From contig JANFOG010000003.1 of the NCBI GenBank assembly GCA_024336345.1, positions 1,680,501 through 1,744,500 of the forward strand: DNA of 64,000 nt. Reading direction: 5' to 3'. The stretch is from Mariannaea sp. PMI_226 (taxonomy: Eukaryota > Ascomycota > Sordariomycetes > Hypocreales > Nectriaceae). Within the stretch, counting starts at the first letter, position 1, and the number at the start of each line of letters is the position of its first letter. The notes under the pieces were generated by a model. It saw only the letters and a list, made by a program, of their open reading frames with translations, was not told the DNA's origin and ran no database searches. Made by a program: the position numbers and the translations under genes. Shown piece by piece: positions 45,509-56,785 of this stretch.

Positions 45509-46887
45509 ATGAACAAGTCAAAGGAAAACGGTGATGCGACCGCGCTCTTGATAATAGAGCTCCAGATCCATGATCTAGAGGAAACGATCAAATCTTCCAA
45601 AGGCAAACATCGTGAGGGCGAGCAGCCTGATGATGATGTCGCCTTGGATCTGTACAGGGCTGAACTGGAAAATCTCAAACGCGTTCTTTCAGATCGTCGC
45701 ATGTGCAAGAGCATAGCAAAAGCTGTTTTTCCGTACGCCGAATTGGTTCAGAGGCACGAGAAAGTGGAACGCCAAGCAACTCGTGATCGACAATTCGCCT
45801 TGAACTTGGTCTCATAGTCGAAGCAGAAGGTATCATCAGGCAACGTGACCAAAGACCCAATGCCGGACACGGAACTTCTCAAAAAGCTAGAGGCTCTGAA
45901 TATTCCCTGTCCTGATGATGACCCGGCTGGTCAACCAGAGTCGTCGTCATGGGCTGCTACTCGACCTTCAACCGATCCTCCGAAGAGCTTGACAAAGACT
46001 TGCCACAGCTGCAACGACGATTTCAAGTACAATGATGTCTCCCACTGCCCATGCACTCACGAATACTGCCGTGGCTGTCTGACAACTCTATTCACCAACT
46101 CTATCACAGACGAGTCGCTGTATCCCCCACGATGCTGCCGCCAAGCTATCCCTCTTGAGCCGAATCGACCCTTACTCCCTCCGAAGCTAGTTGGCGAGTT
46201 CTTGGCGAAGAAGATCGAGCTAGAAGATACGAATCGAACGTACTGCCATGATCCAATTTGTTCTGTGTACATCCCGGTCCAGTTTATCAAGGAGGGAGTA
46301 GGGTGCTGTCCCAAATGCGAAAGACGGACTTGTGTGATGTGCAAGGGAAGTTCGCATAAGAACGAGTGTCCCAATGACCCTGAAACCCAGGAGCTCCTCC
46401 AAGTAGCCGCCAAGAAAGGGTGGCAGCGTTGCCACTCTTGTCGCACAGTCGTTAAGCTTGGCTTGGGGTGCTACCACATCAGTGAGTTTTATGATTGTGT
46501 CCGCTAATGAGCTTTGCAAACTGACAATGAATTTTCTTCTAAGCGTGCCGCTGCAAAGCTCGGTTTTGCTACCTTTGCGGAAATCGCTGGAAGACCTGCA
46601 GCTGTGTTCTTTGGAGTGAAGACAGACTTATCGAAAGGGCAAATACTATCGCCAATACAAACGTCGTTACTCGCACGGCGGCCAACGCTGCGGAGGTAGC
46701 TCGTTTGGTCGAACGTGCTAGACAGAACTTGATCCAGAACCATGAGTGCCGTCACCCAGCCTGGAACTCCCGCAGCGGGAGCCATCGTTGTGAGTTCTGC
46801 GATGAGGAGCTCCCGGTTTTCATACTTGAGTGCACGCGATGTTCCATCCTGGCATGTCGTCGATGCAAGGATAATCGCTTTTGGTGA
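45509..46887 (+). pseudogene. RBR/IBR-type E3 ubiquitin ligase with in-frame stop
   Basis: Exons 45509-46481 and 46544-46887 (intron 62 nt, GTGAGT...TCTAAG) would encode 438 aa, but codon 103 is TAG (45815-45817) in the middle of an otherwise open frame; residues on both sides look native. RING1-like Cys/His ligands appear as CHSC...CPCTHEYCRGC...RCC; the IBR follows as YC...C...CPKC...TCVMC...H...C; RING2 spans the intron, GCYHIT|CRCKARFCYLCGNRWKTCSC, where family members carry the active-site Cys. A C-terminal Cys-rich tail (HPAWN...CEFCDEELPVF...CTRCSILACRRC) follows. No intron can remove the TAG without deleting conserved N-terminal sequence. A truncated protein could start at ATG 45860 and keep all RBR domains. 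So it is either a pseudogene, a sequence error, or a gene using the later start. Confidence 0.7.
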
Positions 46888-48164
46888 TTGGGATTTTGAA
46901 ATACAGGGAAATAAGGCCGAGTCTCGATTGGGGATATCTCACTTCTCCTCCAAGATTCCGACATGAGGCTGCTTTGAGTTGAGCTGTAACGACTAAGTAG
47001 ATTAGGCCATTATTACGAACTAAATTCATTTTTCCTCCATTTCTACAGAACTCTTCTCTCCTCCTAAATTTCGTCTGGTGACTCAAACCAGGAACAGATC
47101 GTATCACATTTGCATTCACCACTTTGCTTGGATATCCGCTAGCTCATAACTGGCTAGACAAACGTGCCTAGCTCTTCTCGAGCATCAAGGTTAATTCTAT
47201 CCTATGCTATGCCTATGTCCGCGGTCATACCCGAGAGTAGGGGAGTTGCCGATATCAGGCCACCCAGTTATGCGGCCCGTCCGAACTTCAAATGTTGGCT
47301 TTCCCCCCACGTTCCACATTACGGTTTACGTCTTTGTCTGCTTTAAAACTGAATTGACTTGGGCAGCTGTGCGCAAGAAAACTCGTAATCACGTATATCA
47401 CGAACAAGTATCAATTTATAGATAATCTGCAGTCTTCTTGTGTGTTGACGCTGATGATAAATGTTCTTGATCAAACGTCGCCTCGGTACTGTTCGCTTGC
47501 CACTTTCAACTCAAAACAAGTCAGAGCATTCAAGATGCCCACCAACCAGTCACCCCCTCAATCCACCGCTTATGCTTATCCTACTTCACTGATGCATTTA
47601 CTATCTTTTTTGTCAATGAGCAGGGTTTGGCCTCGTAGATGAGGGGTAAATGGCTTACACCATGCGCATAACGCACACAAGTGCAAGCGCATCGGCCTTT
47701 GCAACAGCTTATTCCTCAAGTTTCTCCGGAGACTAATTTCAGTTTACCCGTTAGAACAAGCTTCTACAGTACCTTTTTAGGTATATTCGTCAGATCGTAA
47801 TCACTATATAGCCTAAGTCGAACTGAGATACACTTCGACTCCACGACCCAACTATCTAGCAACTGGGGACTTTGAAAACTAGGTTAACTGGAAGAGTGTG
47901 TTGGGAAGTCGTAACCATAGGAGCGCGAAACTCGACCCGCTAGAGCTAGGCCATAGATAGTAATTCAAGGACAGATCCTTTTGATCGACTCTTTATGTCA
48001 GCAAGACTACGGTGAAGGCCCTGTATGATGCATTACTTTAGGCTAAAATTGGACGGAGGACACTGAGTTACTCAGAGGTATCATCCGTTTTTTCGGTTAA
48101 GTCTTCAACCAGAAATTTATACAAATAGGAATGATGTTGGAATTTATATCAGATAGATCAATTC
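46888..48164. other. Intergenic, promoter of GH43 at its 3' end
   Basis: No supported gene in 1.3 kb. The last 130 bp contain the GGCTAAA box (48041-48047) and AT-rich TATA-like sequence (48117-48150). Confidence 0.55.
48041..48047 (+). promoter_or_regulatory. Xyr1/XlnR-type box GGCTAAA
   Basis: GGCTAAA lies 118 bp before the GH43 start. GGCTAA/GGCTAAA is the known core site of the xylanase activators Xyr1 and XlnR, so its place in front of a xylosidase/arabinosidase-type gene is meaningful. A 7-mer can occur by chance. Confidence 0.5.
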
Positions 48165-49982
48165 ATGAGCTTCATTCATGCCTCCGCCATGATCTCTCTC
48201 AAAGTACTTGGCCTGCTCGGTTGCATGCTCGCCAAGGCGAGTAGTGCCCCCTCAGGTCACAACCAAACCTACACCAACCCCATCCTTCCAGGATGGAACT
48301 CAGATCCCAGCTGCACCTTTGTTAAGGAATTGGATAGCACCTTTTTCTGCACCACTTCGTCTTTTCTAGCATTTCCGGGCGTTCCCGTGTATGCCAGCAA
48401 AGACCTTGTCAACTGGAAACATGCAAGCAATGCTCTTACACGCCCAGAGCAGCTTCCAGAGCTTTATTTCAATGGAACACAAAGTGAGGGTATCTGGGCG
48501 TCGACCCTTCGCTACCACAAAGGCACATTCTATCTTATCACGGCCTATGTGACCTTCTCTCCGTGGGGTCCAAAGATCCTTCTCTTTCGAACTACAGATC
48601 CTTATAATGACTCAGCTTGGGAAGGGCCGTTGCGTGTAGAGAACCCAGGCAACGATATTGACCCTGATCTTTTCTGGGATGACGATGGAAAGACCTATAT
48701 GTCAGTTGCCGCTGGAATCTATGTCAGCGAAGTTGACATCCGGACTGGTGCTGCAACAGAACCATTCAAAGTATGGAACGGAACTGGAGAAAGAAACCCG
48801 GAGGGCCCTCATTTCTACAGGAAAGATGGATACTACTATTTGTTGCTTGGAGAAGGTGGAACAGAGACAAACCACTCTGCGACGATTGCGCGGTCCAAGT
48901 CTTTGCATGGACCCTACGAGGGTTACAGCGGTAACCCCATCTTAACAGCAAAGAACACGGATGCCTACTTTCAAACAGTTGGGCATGCCGACTTGTTCCA
49001 GGATGCGTCCGGAAATTGGTGGGCAGCAGCGTTGTCCACGAGATCAGGCCCAGATTGGGAGATTTATCCCATGGGCCGAGAGACTGTCCTGGTACCCATG
49101 AGATGGGAGAAAGGCGAGTGGCCAGTTCTTGACCGCGTCAGTGGCCGAATGAGCGGCCCCCTGCCGAAGACCAATCGTAACGTGCCCGGCAATGGCCACT
49201 GGGTCGATGAGCCAGACAGAGTCAGCTTCTTGCCTGGATCAAGCCTCCCTAAACATTTCGCCTTTTGGCGTCCGCCTAAAACCTCACTGTTTGCTGTATC
49301 ACCACGGGGACATCCCAACACCTTGCGTATTTCTCCTTCCAGGGTCAATCTGACCGCAGATGCCAGCTTTGATACAAAGAAGGATGGATTAGGTTTCATT
49401 TTCCGGAGGCAGTCGAGCACCATCTTCGACTTTAGTGTTGATGTCTCTTTTGACCCCAAGGTTGCAGATGAGGAGGCCGGAATAACGATCTTCTTAACCC
49501 AGTTCCAGCACATCGATCTAAGTATCGTCAATATCGCAAGTAAGAAGGGCAAACAGGTAACCCCGACCCTGAGATTCCGGGTTGAAGTCTCAGGAAAACC
49601 CGGCGAGCCTGCTCCAGCAACGAAGGAAGTGGCTCTCCCAGCATCGTGGCTGGGCAGGCCAATTCGTCTTTTTACCAGAGCAACAAGCGACATCAAGTAC
49701 TCCCTTTCGGCGGCTTTAGCTTCGCATCCAGAAGACGAAAAGGTTCTGGGGTACGCCAGTGCTTCTATTGTATCTGGAGGGTCTGGCCCATTCACTGGTA
49801 AGTCGTCCTCATAAGCGAAACGTTTCAACTCAAGTTTACTTACTCACTTGCCCCTAGGTACTCTCATCGGAGCCTATGCCACAAGCAATGGAGGGGCTGG
49901 GAAGACACCAGCCTATTTCAGCCGCTGGAGGTACACCCCGATCGCACAGGAGATTTCGGAAGGAGAGGAAGTACCTGCGTGA
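48165..49982 (+). CDS. Secreted GH43 beta-xylosidase / alpha-L-arabinofuranosidase type enzyme
   Basis: Exons 48165-49797 and 49858-49982 (intron 60 nt, GTAAGT...CCCTAG) give 585 aa. The start is ATG 48165, with a second ATG eight codons on; a signal peptide ends near ASSA, residues 25-28. The five-bladed GH43 domain has its three acidic residues in place: D47 (base, NPILPGWNSDP), D166 (pKa modulator, NDIDPDLFWDDDG) and E213 (acid, NPEGPHF). The C-terminal 200 residues resemble the beta-sandwich (concanavalin-like) domain found behind GH43 xylosidases; exon 2 provides its last strands (TLIGAYATSNGG...YFSRWRYTP). Acts outside the cell on xylan or arabinan side chains by inversion. Promoter has an Xyr1-type box. 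The subfamily and precise substrate are not resolved. Confidence 0.95.
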
Positions 49983-50974
49983 TATGACATATTCCCGGAT
50001 AATATTTAACCGAAGAGTAGCGGTCCGCTGTTCAGATGTTTGCGTTGGTCAAGTACTACAATGGCATAGTAGATCGGATAAACGTGATAGAAGGAGGCTT
50101 GGGGTCATGGATATATTACTTTTCAAAAATAAGACGGTTAGAAAGGATCTAGATATGAAACCTTGGTGACGATTGCCTTACCTCTTCTATGTTCCGACTC
50201 TGCCCTCATCGACACACAAATGTTGCAGTTATTTGCTTCACTCATCATTGACATGCTCCCAGCAATATTCGTATCGCGCAGTTTTCCTCCCCCCCACTCT
50301 CTCAGTGATGACAGGAAGCCGTGCCGGACCACATACCTACGTAAAATTCATACCTCGCCGAAGTTTCCCAAGAGCAGCCTCTTGAGCGTTTATATCCTAC
50401 ATGTGGGGGCACTACTGGCACCAGCATCGGATACACCCCCGAACAGCCCCGAAGCCGCAGTCGGCGTTCCACCCAGGGTTACTAGTCAAGCTATCGCCGT
50501 CCCGGATAAAGGGGGAAGCGGGGCGGCGAGTTTTCCGGTGCGGAAACCAAGGTATCCGTTCCAAAGTAGAGGATGGTCCTGTTTATCCTGGCTGCAACGC
50601 GACACACCATGTCGGACATCCCTTGCAGCTGAGGTGACTCTTTCCATTGGGGGTTTACTAAGTGTCAGGTCCTACGACTTGGGCAATATCTCATCTTTGG
50701 ACAGCGAACCTGCCTATAAGCCGGATAGGTATGGGGGTTTCAAACCGATAGCAAGAAGCAACCCACCGCTCACCGTATAGTGAGTTACTATTATAGGATT
50801 ATTACTGCCATTCATCCGTAAGCTCGAGTTTTAACCGCCAACCTGGAAGTATATTGCCAAAGTTCCAACATGGGCCGGTTCAGAGCAAATTTCCAGCTCG
50901 GAAATTAGTAGCAAAAAGTTGTAGATACCCAAACAAGGTGTCAATTCCTAGTCCCAGGCCTAGCATACCTAAAT
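49983..50974. other. Tail-to-tail intergenic, no gene seen
   Basis: It separates the GH43 gene from the convergent regulator gene. An open 205-codon frame (50163-50780) has no domain and begins without a good context. A CCG/CGG-rich stretch occurs near 50515-50555. Confidence 0.5.
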
Positions 50975-53177
50975 TCACACTTCAAGAAACTCGTTCCAGT
51001 ACATCCAATTCATCGTGTCGTCATCGGGCAAAGCCTCGGGTCGCACGCCTCCTTCCCCCAACGATCCGCTGATCAGGTTCGTCCCCCCATTACTATTCTT
51101 GTTTGGATGTCTCGTTTCCTGAAGCAAGCCGATAATCCCAGGAACTGTCTCGTTTCCATGCCGTTGTAGCTCACACCGACGAGCGTCCCACGCCTCCAAC
51201 ACTAACTCTGAGAGTCCAGTGTAAAACTTGCCACTATCGTGCAGTAACTCTGGATAGTCTTCGTACATGGCCTCCACAACACACCAGGCTGTATGCACGT
51301 GGTCTCCGCTCACGCGATGCCGCAGCTCGCTCAGCATGTACACCAGTGCATCAACTTGCGACTTGGCTGCTGGCGTTTCGAGTAGACATGCCGAGAACTG
51401 GGTGGAGCGCAATTCTCTCCCTAGCTGCGAAACCTTGACGCTGCTCTCAAAGATTTCGTCCTGCTCAGCCTGCGACATGAGTCGACCACCCTTAGGCTGG
51501 TTCCGTGGATGTAGGCACCAGAATATCGTGCGGTAAATGGAGAGACGCCCTGAAGTTGCTGCTAGGTGGTGCAACGGGATGCTCAGGTCGCAGTGGCAGA
51601 GGTATTTGTCCTCATAGATATGACGTAGGTCCGCCAGTGCCTTTCTCTTGGTTGCTATTCCCTGAGAGCTGGTCGATCTTATCATTTCAACTGGGTTTAA
51701 GAAGTACTCTGCGAGAGCCGGTGACGAGCGTATCCCATTGATAGGCTCATATTTCATCAAACAGAACAGCATTTCGGTAGCACCAGTATGCTCGATCGAA
51801 GGGGGAGCAGCCATAAGAGGGTGCAGCTCCGCATCGTTAACGTTGAGTGGCAACCGAATGTCCCCAAAATCGGCCCGTGACGGCGGCGGTAGACCCAATG
51901 CTGATCGGCGTGCGCGCAGCTCCAAGCAACGAATCTTCCACCACAAGCGAATGCGCATCTCCACCTCGAAAAAGGGCATCTGGGGTTCACTACCCGTTCT
52001 ATGCAGGCCCATTTTATGGCCAAGGCGCACGGCGATGCCGATGTACGTCACCGCAGCATCAGATCGGCCATCTAGTAGCTATTGAACATGAGATATCAAA
52101 GAAATAGGGAAGTAGAGTGGGAAAGTGATGCTGAGGAAAACTCACAGTGAACAAGACCAGGGCCTGCAACACCTCCAAATCTCGTGTTGTGGGCAAGCTG
52201 GCGGCGTTCAAAGCCCGTGTTGCACCAGTGCTGAATCGATTCAGCAAGACCGACTTGGCCTCTCCAAATATTTCCACGCAATCTGCCGATTTCAAGCAAG
52301 TGATGGCTAACGCATAAATCACAAACATGACAGCTTCGAGTGGCTTTGTAGTTGCCTCTAGATTCCAGGATACCTCTGTAATCCGATGCTGAAGAGTGGG
52401 AGCATGAACAATCATGCTTAGGGGATGGACATTCTCCGCGAACGTCTTCCAGAGCTTGAAGATGTGCCTTGGCTCAGGGTGCAATTCAAGCAAACTCGGT
52501 GCACTCGAAATTTGCATTGGAAGCAGTGGCAAGGCCTCAATGTCAAGACTAAATAGGGGGGTTTCCTCAATTACATCGTTGCGATGTCGTTTGAATTGTC
52601 CAATAGGGGGTTCACGCAGCTTGTACGACAGAAATGAGTACAAACAGATATTAATCTTAAGATATTGGGGTTTAAACTCACGTGTTTTGGTAGGCCAAGC
52701 CAAAGTGGTGGTTCTGTAACCTGGGTGGTTACAGTGCTGGAGGCGGAGGGCTCGATTTGCTGGACGTTGGTCTCGCTGGACGTGGGGGCCTGAGCAATTG
52801 CAGATGGGTTTCCTGCCGGTGGTAACTTGTCCTGCAGAGGTGAAGATATCCATTGATCGTCTAGAGGGTCAAATTTAATATTGTGTCTACGCATCAATTT
52901 CTCGTAATCTTCAATTTTGGAAAGCAGGTCGGCATCTGCAAATCGCTTCCGATGTCTTCGCGAAGGTGCTGGGGCTTGATACGAGCATTTTATTTTGGCT
53001 TTCAAGCAATTAGAGCAAGGAACCCCCTTGTCACATCGTACTTTACGTCGGGAACAAGTCCTGTTCTGATGTTTGAGTGTCACATCTCAGCTGCACGGGG
53101 GGAGGGCATAACAAGGGGGGGGGTGTTTTGCGCGGAAGGCAGACTAACTCACACGACCGGTTCACCCGGGCAGACAT
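50975..53177 (-). CDS. Zn2Cys6 transcription factor
   Basis: Four exons, 53177-53149, 53060-52682, 52619-52146 and 52078-50975, give 661 aa; introns are 88, 62 and 67 nt. The first exon is only 29 nt and supplies the first cysteine: MSARVNRSCE joined to TCSRRKVRC. Only this join completes the cluster C9-x2-C12-x6-C19-x5-C25-x2-C28-x6-C35. A short basic linker and coil (SRRHRKRF...LLSKIEDYEKLMRRH) follow. The fungal_trans region includes LHPEPRHIFKLWKTFAENVHPLSMIVHAPTLQ, ALAITCLKS, AVRLGHKMGLHRTG and EMRIRLWWKIRCLELRA. Nuclear regulator; targets unknown. It ends tail-to-tail with GH43, and a regulatory link is only a guess. Intron 1 contains long C runs on the coding strand (G runs on plus). 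Confidence 0.92.
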
Positions 53178-53588
53178 AGCTTTCTAGAACAGAAAAGCGC
53201 TTAGTTTAGAGAATTTCGGGATTTATGCATGACGGGGCTCGTCAAAAACAAGCTCTTTCGACCTTGCCGCGTCGTCGGAAGTTGGGCTCTGATCATGAAA
53301 CAGGGAGGCTCTCGGCAACTTCGGATCTGGATGGACAAAAAGGGAAGCTCGGGCCCGTGCATTTCCGGTTCGTGATAAGCCCCAGCAAACCAAATCACCC
53401 GAATTTCCAAGTTTTCATATCTATTTTTATTGACAACTATCTTTTTGAAACTGACCAAAACAAACCCTTTTATAAATACCTTAATGAAAATTACTCAGTA
53501 TTCCACTAGTAATTGTTAAAATGGGAATGTCGTTGTATTGCCCTAATACAATAACTAAACAAAGAGTATCCTAGACAAAGCGTTTGTA
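53178..53588. other. Intergenic, no gene seen
   Basis: Upstream region of the Zn2Cys6 gene and the 3' flank of the small Lys-rich protein gene. No supported frame. Confidence 0.6.
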
Positions 53589-53906
53589 TTATCGCTTCCA
53601 CCACCTCCGTTTTCCCCCTTCCTTCTTTTGCTCCTGCTGAACAGCTGGCTCAGTAGGCTTAGTAGGTCCTACAATAGTTTTTTCATCCTGATCCTTCCTG
53701 TTGGTACTATCTATTCTATTCGGCAGAAACTTTCCATTCAGCTTCTCAATAGCCTCCTTCACATCAGGACGTTGGGCAAGCCAGTTATTGTACGTCATCT
53801 TCAATAGATCGGATCGATCCAGGTCTGAGTACTCGTCCATCCATGTCCGTGCGGCGATCTCAGCAAATGGGTCATCAGCAACGACAATATCGGACTGCGG
53901 GTACAT
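53589..53906 (-). CDS. Small conserved-looking protein with Lys/Arg-rich tail
   Basis: With the ATG at 53906 the protein has 105 aa. The open frame continues 16 codons upstream without an ATG (ending before TGA), and an AG just after that TGA could be a splice acceptor, so a further 5' exon is likely. Composition is convincingly coding: a DPFAEIAARTWMDEYSDLDRSD segment, a helical NNWLAQRPDVKEAIEKLNGK stretch, then a charged tail ending KKEGGKRRWWKR. No signal peptide or domain is recognised. The (AC)n microsatellite lies just upstream. Confidence 0.5.
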   Translation of the reverse strand: MYPQSDIVVADDPFAEIAARTWMDEYSDLDRSDLLKMTYNNWLAQRPDVKEAIEKLNGKFLPNRIDSTNRKDQDEKTIVGPTKPTEPAVQQEQKKEGGKRRWWKR

Positions 53907-54013
53907 GCCTGGACGAGAGTGATGAAGGCTGTAATTCTTTACGCTCGCCTCCAATGGTGTCGTCTTTCAACCAAGGCAGGTCACATGTGAGACACCGACA
54001 CAAACATACATGA

Positions 54014-54015
<2 letters not shown>

Positions 54016-54050
<35 letters not shown>
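54016..54050. repeat. (AC)n dinucleotide microsatellite
   Basis: Seventeen uninterrupted AC units (35 bp), just upstream of the small Lys-rich protein gene and possibly in its 5' UTR or first intron. Length is likely to vary between strains. Confidence 0.95.
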
Positions 54051-54051
<1 letters not shown>

Positions 54052-55254
54052 TTTCTCTGTTGAGTAAACGCCTCAGTCTATATTGGGTTAAGCGATGGTG
54101 CCCTTCAACCTCCTCTTTCTATTTATCAGAGCTCAGACACAATTATGTGTCAAATATAGAGGCTTGCGGGGAGAGTGCTTTTTTTTTACCATGTGTGTCA
54201 GACTGAGGACCCAACTTGGGGGGTTTTTCCACTTCTCTATGCACAGTAGTACTCTAAACTGTGCAACTGGCGAAAAGAGTGGTGTGATGGTCGCGATTGG
54301 TGGTGGTAAGTGGCACGGGTCAAATTTGCGACTCAGCTGAGGCTGATTAGGTGTCCTAGCATCGCAAGGGCCTCAACGCTTATTATCACAATGTGCGCAG
54401 CCACAATAAGGGAGGACAGCGCTGGTTGGCCAACCGAGCATACGATTTATGAATTGAAAGAGCCTTGTTCTACTGTGCAGATACAGATGTACAAAGGAAC
54501 ACAAAGGAAAAGAACAGATACATCTTCGGATAAATGAACGGACCGTATGTGGGCTGATCTTACACAGCATTATACTTACATGGAAGCTTGCAGATTCGAC
54601 CAGGGGTATTTCGCTATCGGCGCCTGCCGCAGATTAGGCTCAAATACTAACCCAAAGCTGCTCATCTGCTGTGCTGTCTGCTAGCTTCTAGCTTCGGTAG
54701 TCCAGGAACTTGAAGAGCCTACCTAGGCTTCATTCAAATGACTCGACACTCACCAACAAATGTAGCAGCGAATTACACACTGCAGCAGTATTAGTGCAGT
54801 TTTCTTTGCCAGCTTGCGCTTGGCAAGTAGGTATATTGTATAAATCAGGAGAGTCTGGTGTGAGTGGCGCATTCCATCCCTGGGCGGATTTATGCAATGC
54901 ATACCACCATGCCCCATGTTTCTTTTTTTTTTCTTTTTCTTTTTTTTTTTTCGGCCTTCTCATGCTTGATTCGTCTCAGCTCAGTTCGCCTACAGCATAG
55001 CCCGGTCTCCCAACCAAAGCGGCTGCACCTTGGGGGGAGGCTGACTTCAAGAGCGGGGAAAACCTCCATGCTAAGTGAAGCGCATAAATAACTGATTGTA
55101 ACCATCTTCTTCCACTGGTTACGCACCGTCCAGGCTGCTGCTTGATTTCATCTCTAATAAATCTAGTTATAAGACTAGTCCATTCCTCCTGGGCAAACTT
55201 AACTACCCATCCTTCACTTTGTCTGGCGAATAGCTTCTTCCCAACCACTCCGCC
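54051..55254. other. Intergenic, promoter of CorA-like gene
   Basis: No supported gene. A T/C-rich tract occurs at about 54919-54951. The next gene begins in a strong GCCATGG context. Confidence 0.55.
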
Positions 55255-56785
55255 ATGGAAACTCGAGAGGAAAAACTGGCTTCATGGGCTGCTCCTTCGA
55301 TGAACCCGGAGCAAAATATTAGATTTTTAAAAGGTTCTCTCTCCCTCAATACAGGCAATTCGGGAAATGGCGTGCGCACATCAGAAGAAAATATCAATTT
55401 CGACCAGATCGAAGACCGTCTTCTGAACACTGATAGCGACAATATCGATGACGATGGCGGCAGTATTCCATGCCAATGGCACTTCAAGGTCATATCTCTT
55501 CCCCGGCTCCGGCCTGGAAGACTTGTATTGTCTATTCCCAAGCAAATCTTCCAGAAGATCCAAGACAAATGGAATCTGCATCCGCGCACAATCGAAATCT
55601 TTCTTTCCAACAACGGCGTCCTCGCAACATCGCATTGTGCCAGCAGCGGGCGAGCCGCCCTTGTCCTCAAGGTAGCCAACTCGCGCTCTACAGGCTTCGA
55701 CTGCGTGTCCGTAACCTGCGATCCCGCTCGTCGGACTACATACGTCTTGTACCACCACCTCAACAATGAGGACTCCGTCTTCGCGACCCTACTCTCAACT
55801 CCAGAACGGTGCATCGATCACCTATTTTTTGTCGCGGCCCTTTATCGATCGCACCACCAGAGCATCGAGACGCACCGTAATACTATGGACGACACAATTC
55901 AGGGAATCGAGCGACAGACCGGCTTCGGAAATCCGGGGAGGTTGGATCCTGGGCGTCGCCCTAGCCTGGATTCGTATCCCGCCCTCGAGGATCCAAAACA
56001 CACCCTCCAGCAGCTCAGCTACTGCCAAACAGACCTCGCAATTATTGGGCACGTTGCGCGGTGTTGTCTAGATTGCGGAGAATGGCTTCTCCAGGCCATA
56101 GATGAGAGTCTCAAGAGTGAGCAACCTCCACATTACGGGGAGAAGGAGAGGAATAGCTCCCAACTCTACCAGTGGGATCACCAATTATCAGCCAGACTGA
56201 AGGCCGTGCGCTTAATGGTCCGCGAGGATGTGGAGTATATGCGGAGACGGACGGTTACGCTAGTGTCGCAATTACAGCAAATAAGAGATAGGACAGAGAG
56301 TCAGACCAGCTTTGTAAGTAAGGCTCCTTGGGTGCTCCATCATGATATGATATAGACTAACCACTGACACCTCCATTCAGATGCTGAGTATTATTACGCA
56401 AAGCGATGCTGAATACACTGCCGCAATAGCTGTTGATGGGAAGCGCGATAGCATTGCCATGAAAACCATATCAATTCTTGGCATTATTTACTTGCCACCT
56501 TCGTTTGTGGCTACACTGTTCAGCATAAACATGTTTAATTGGGGCGGTACTGACGGGAATGAGTCGTCTTCAATGACGGTGTCGCCAAACATGTGGGTAT
56601 ATTGGGCAGTATCTGTGCCATTGACCGTTGTAACCTGCCTCGTGTGGGTTCTCTGGTCCAAGAGCGAAAACAAGAAGAGTACCGAGCGATTAACGATATA
56701 TCGCATGAAGGTTCCTGAATCTGAGGAGGCTTCTGTTTCTGCAAAGGGGATTGTTGGTTTTACTTCCGGTGACAGGGTGGTATAA
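55255..56785 (+). CDS. CorA-like Mg2+/Zn2+ transporter family membrane protein
   Basis: Exons 55255-56313 and 56381-56785 (intron 67 nt, GTAAGT...TTCAG) give 487 aa; ATG 55255 sits in GCCATGG. The long N-terminal cytosolic domain (about 350 aa) includes YVLYHHLNNEDSVFATLLSTPERC and a helical part before the membrane (RLKAVRLMVREDVEYMRRRTVTLVSQLQQI). The second exon carries QSDAEYTAAIAVDGKRDSIAMKTISILGIIYLPPSFVATLFSINMFNW, the fungal CorA-like hallmark, with span 1 at about residues 382-402 and span 2 at about 425-445. The selectivity tripeptide GMN is S-I-N here (401-403), so cation transport by the classical mechanism is doubtful. Such degenerate CorA-like proteins are multiplied in Pezizomycotina; function is mostly unknown. 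Confidence 0.85.

Noticed and set aside
50163..50780. 205-codon ORF between GH43 and the regulator
   Set aside because: No domain, proline/serine-rich by composition, and no splice or start support.
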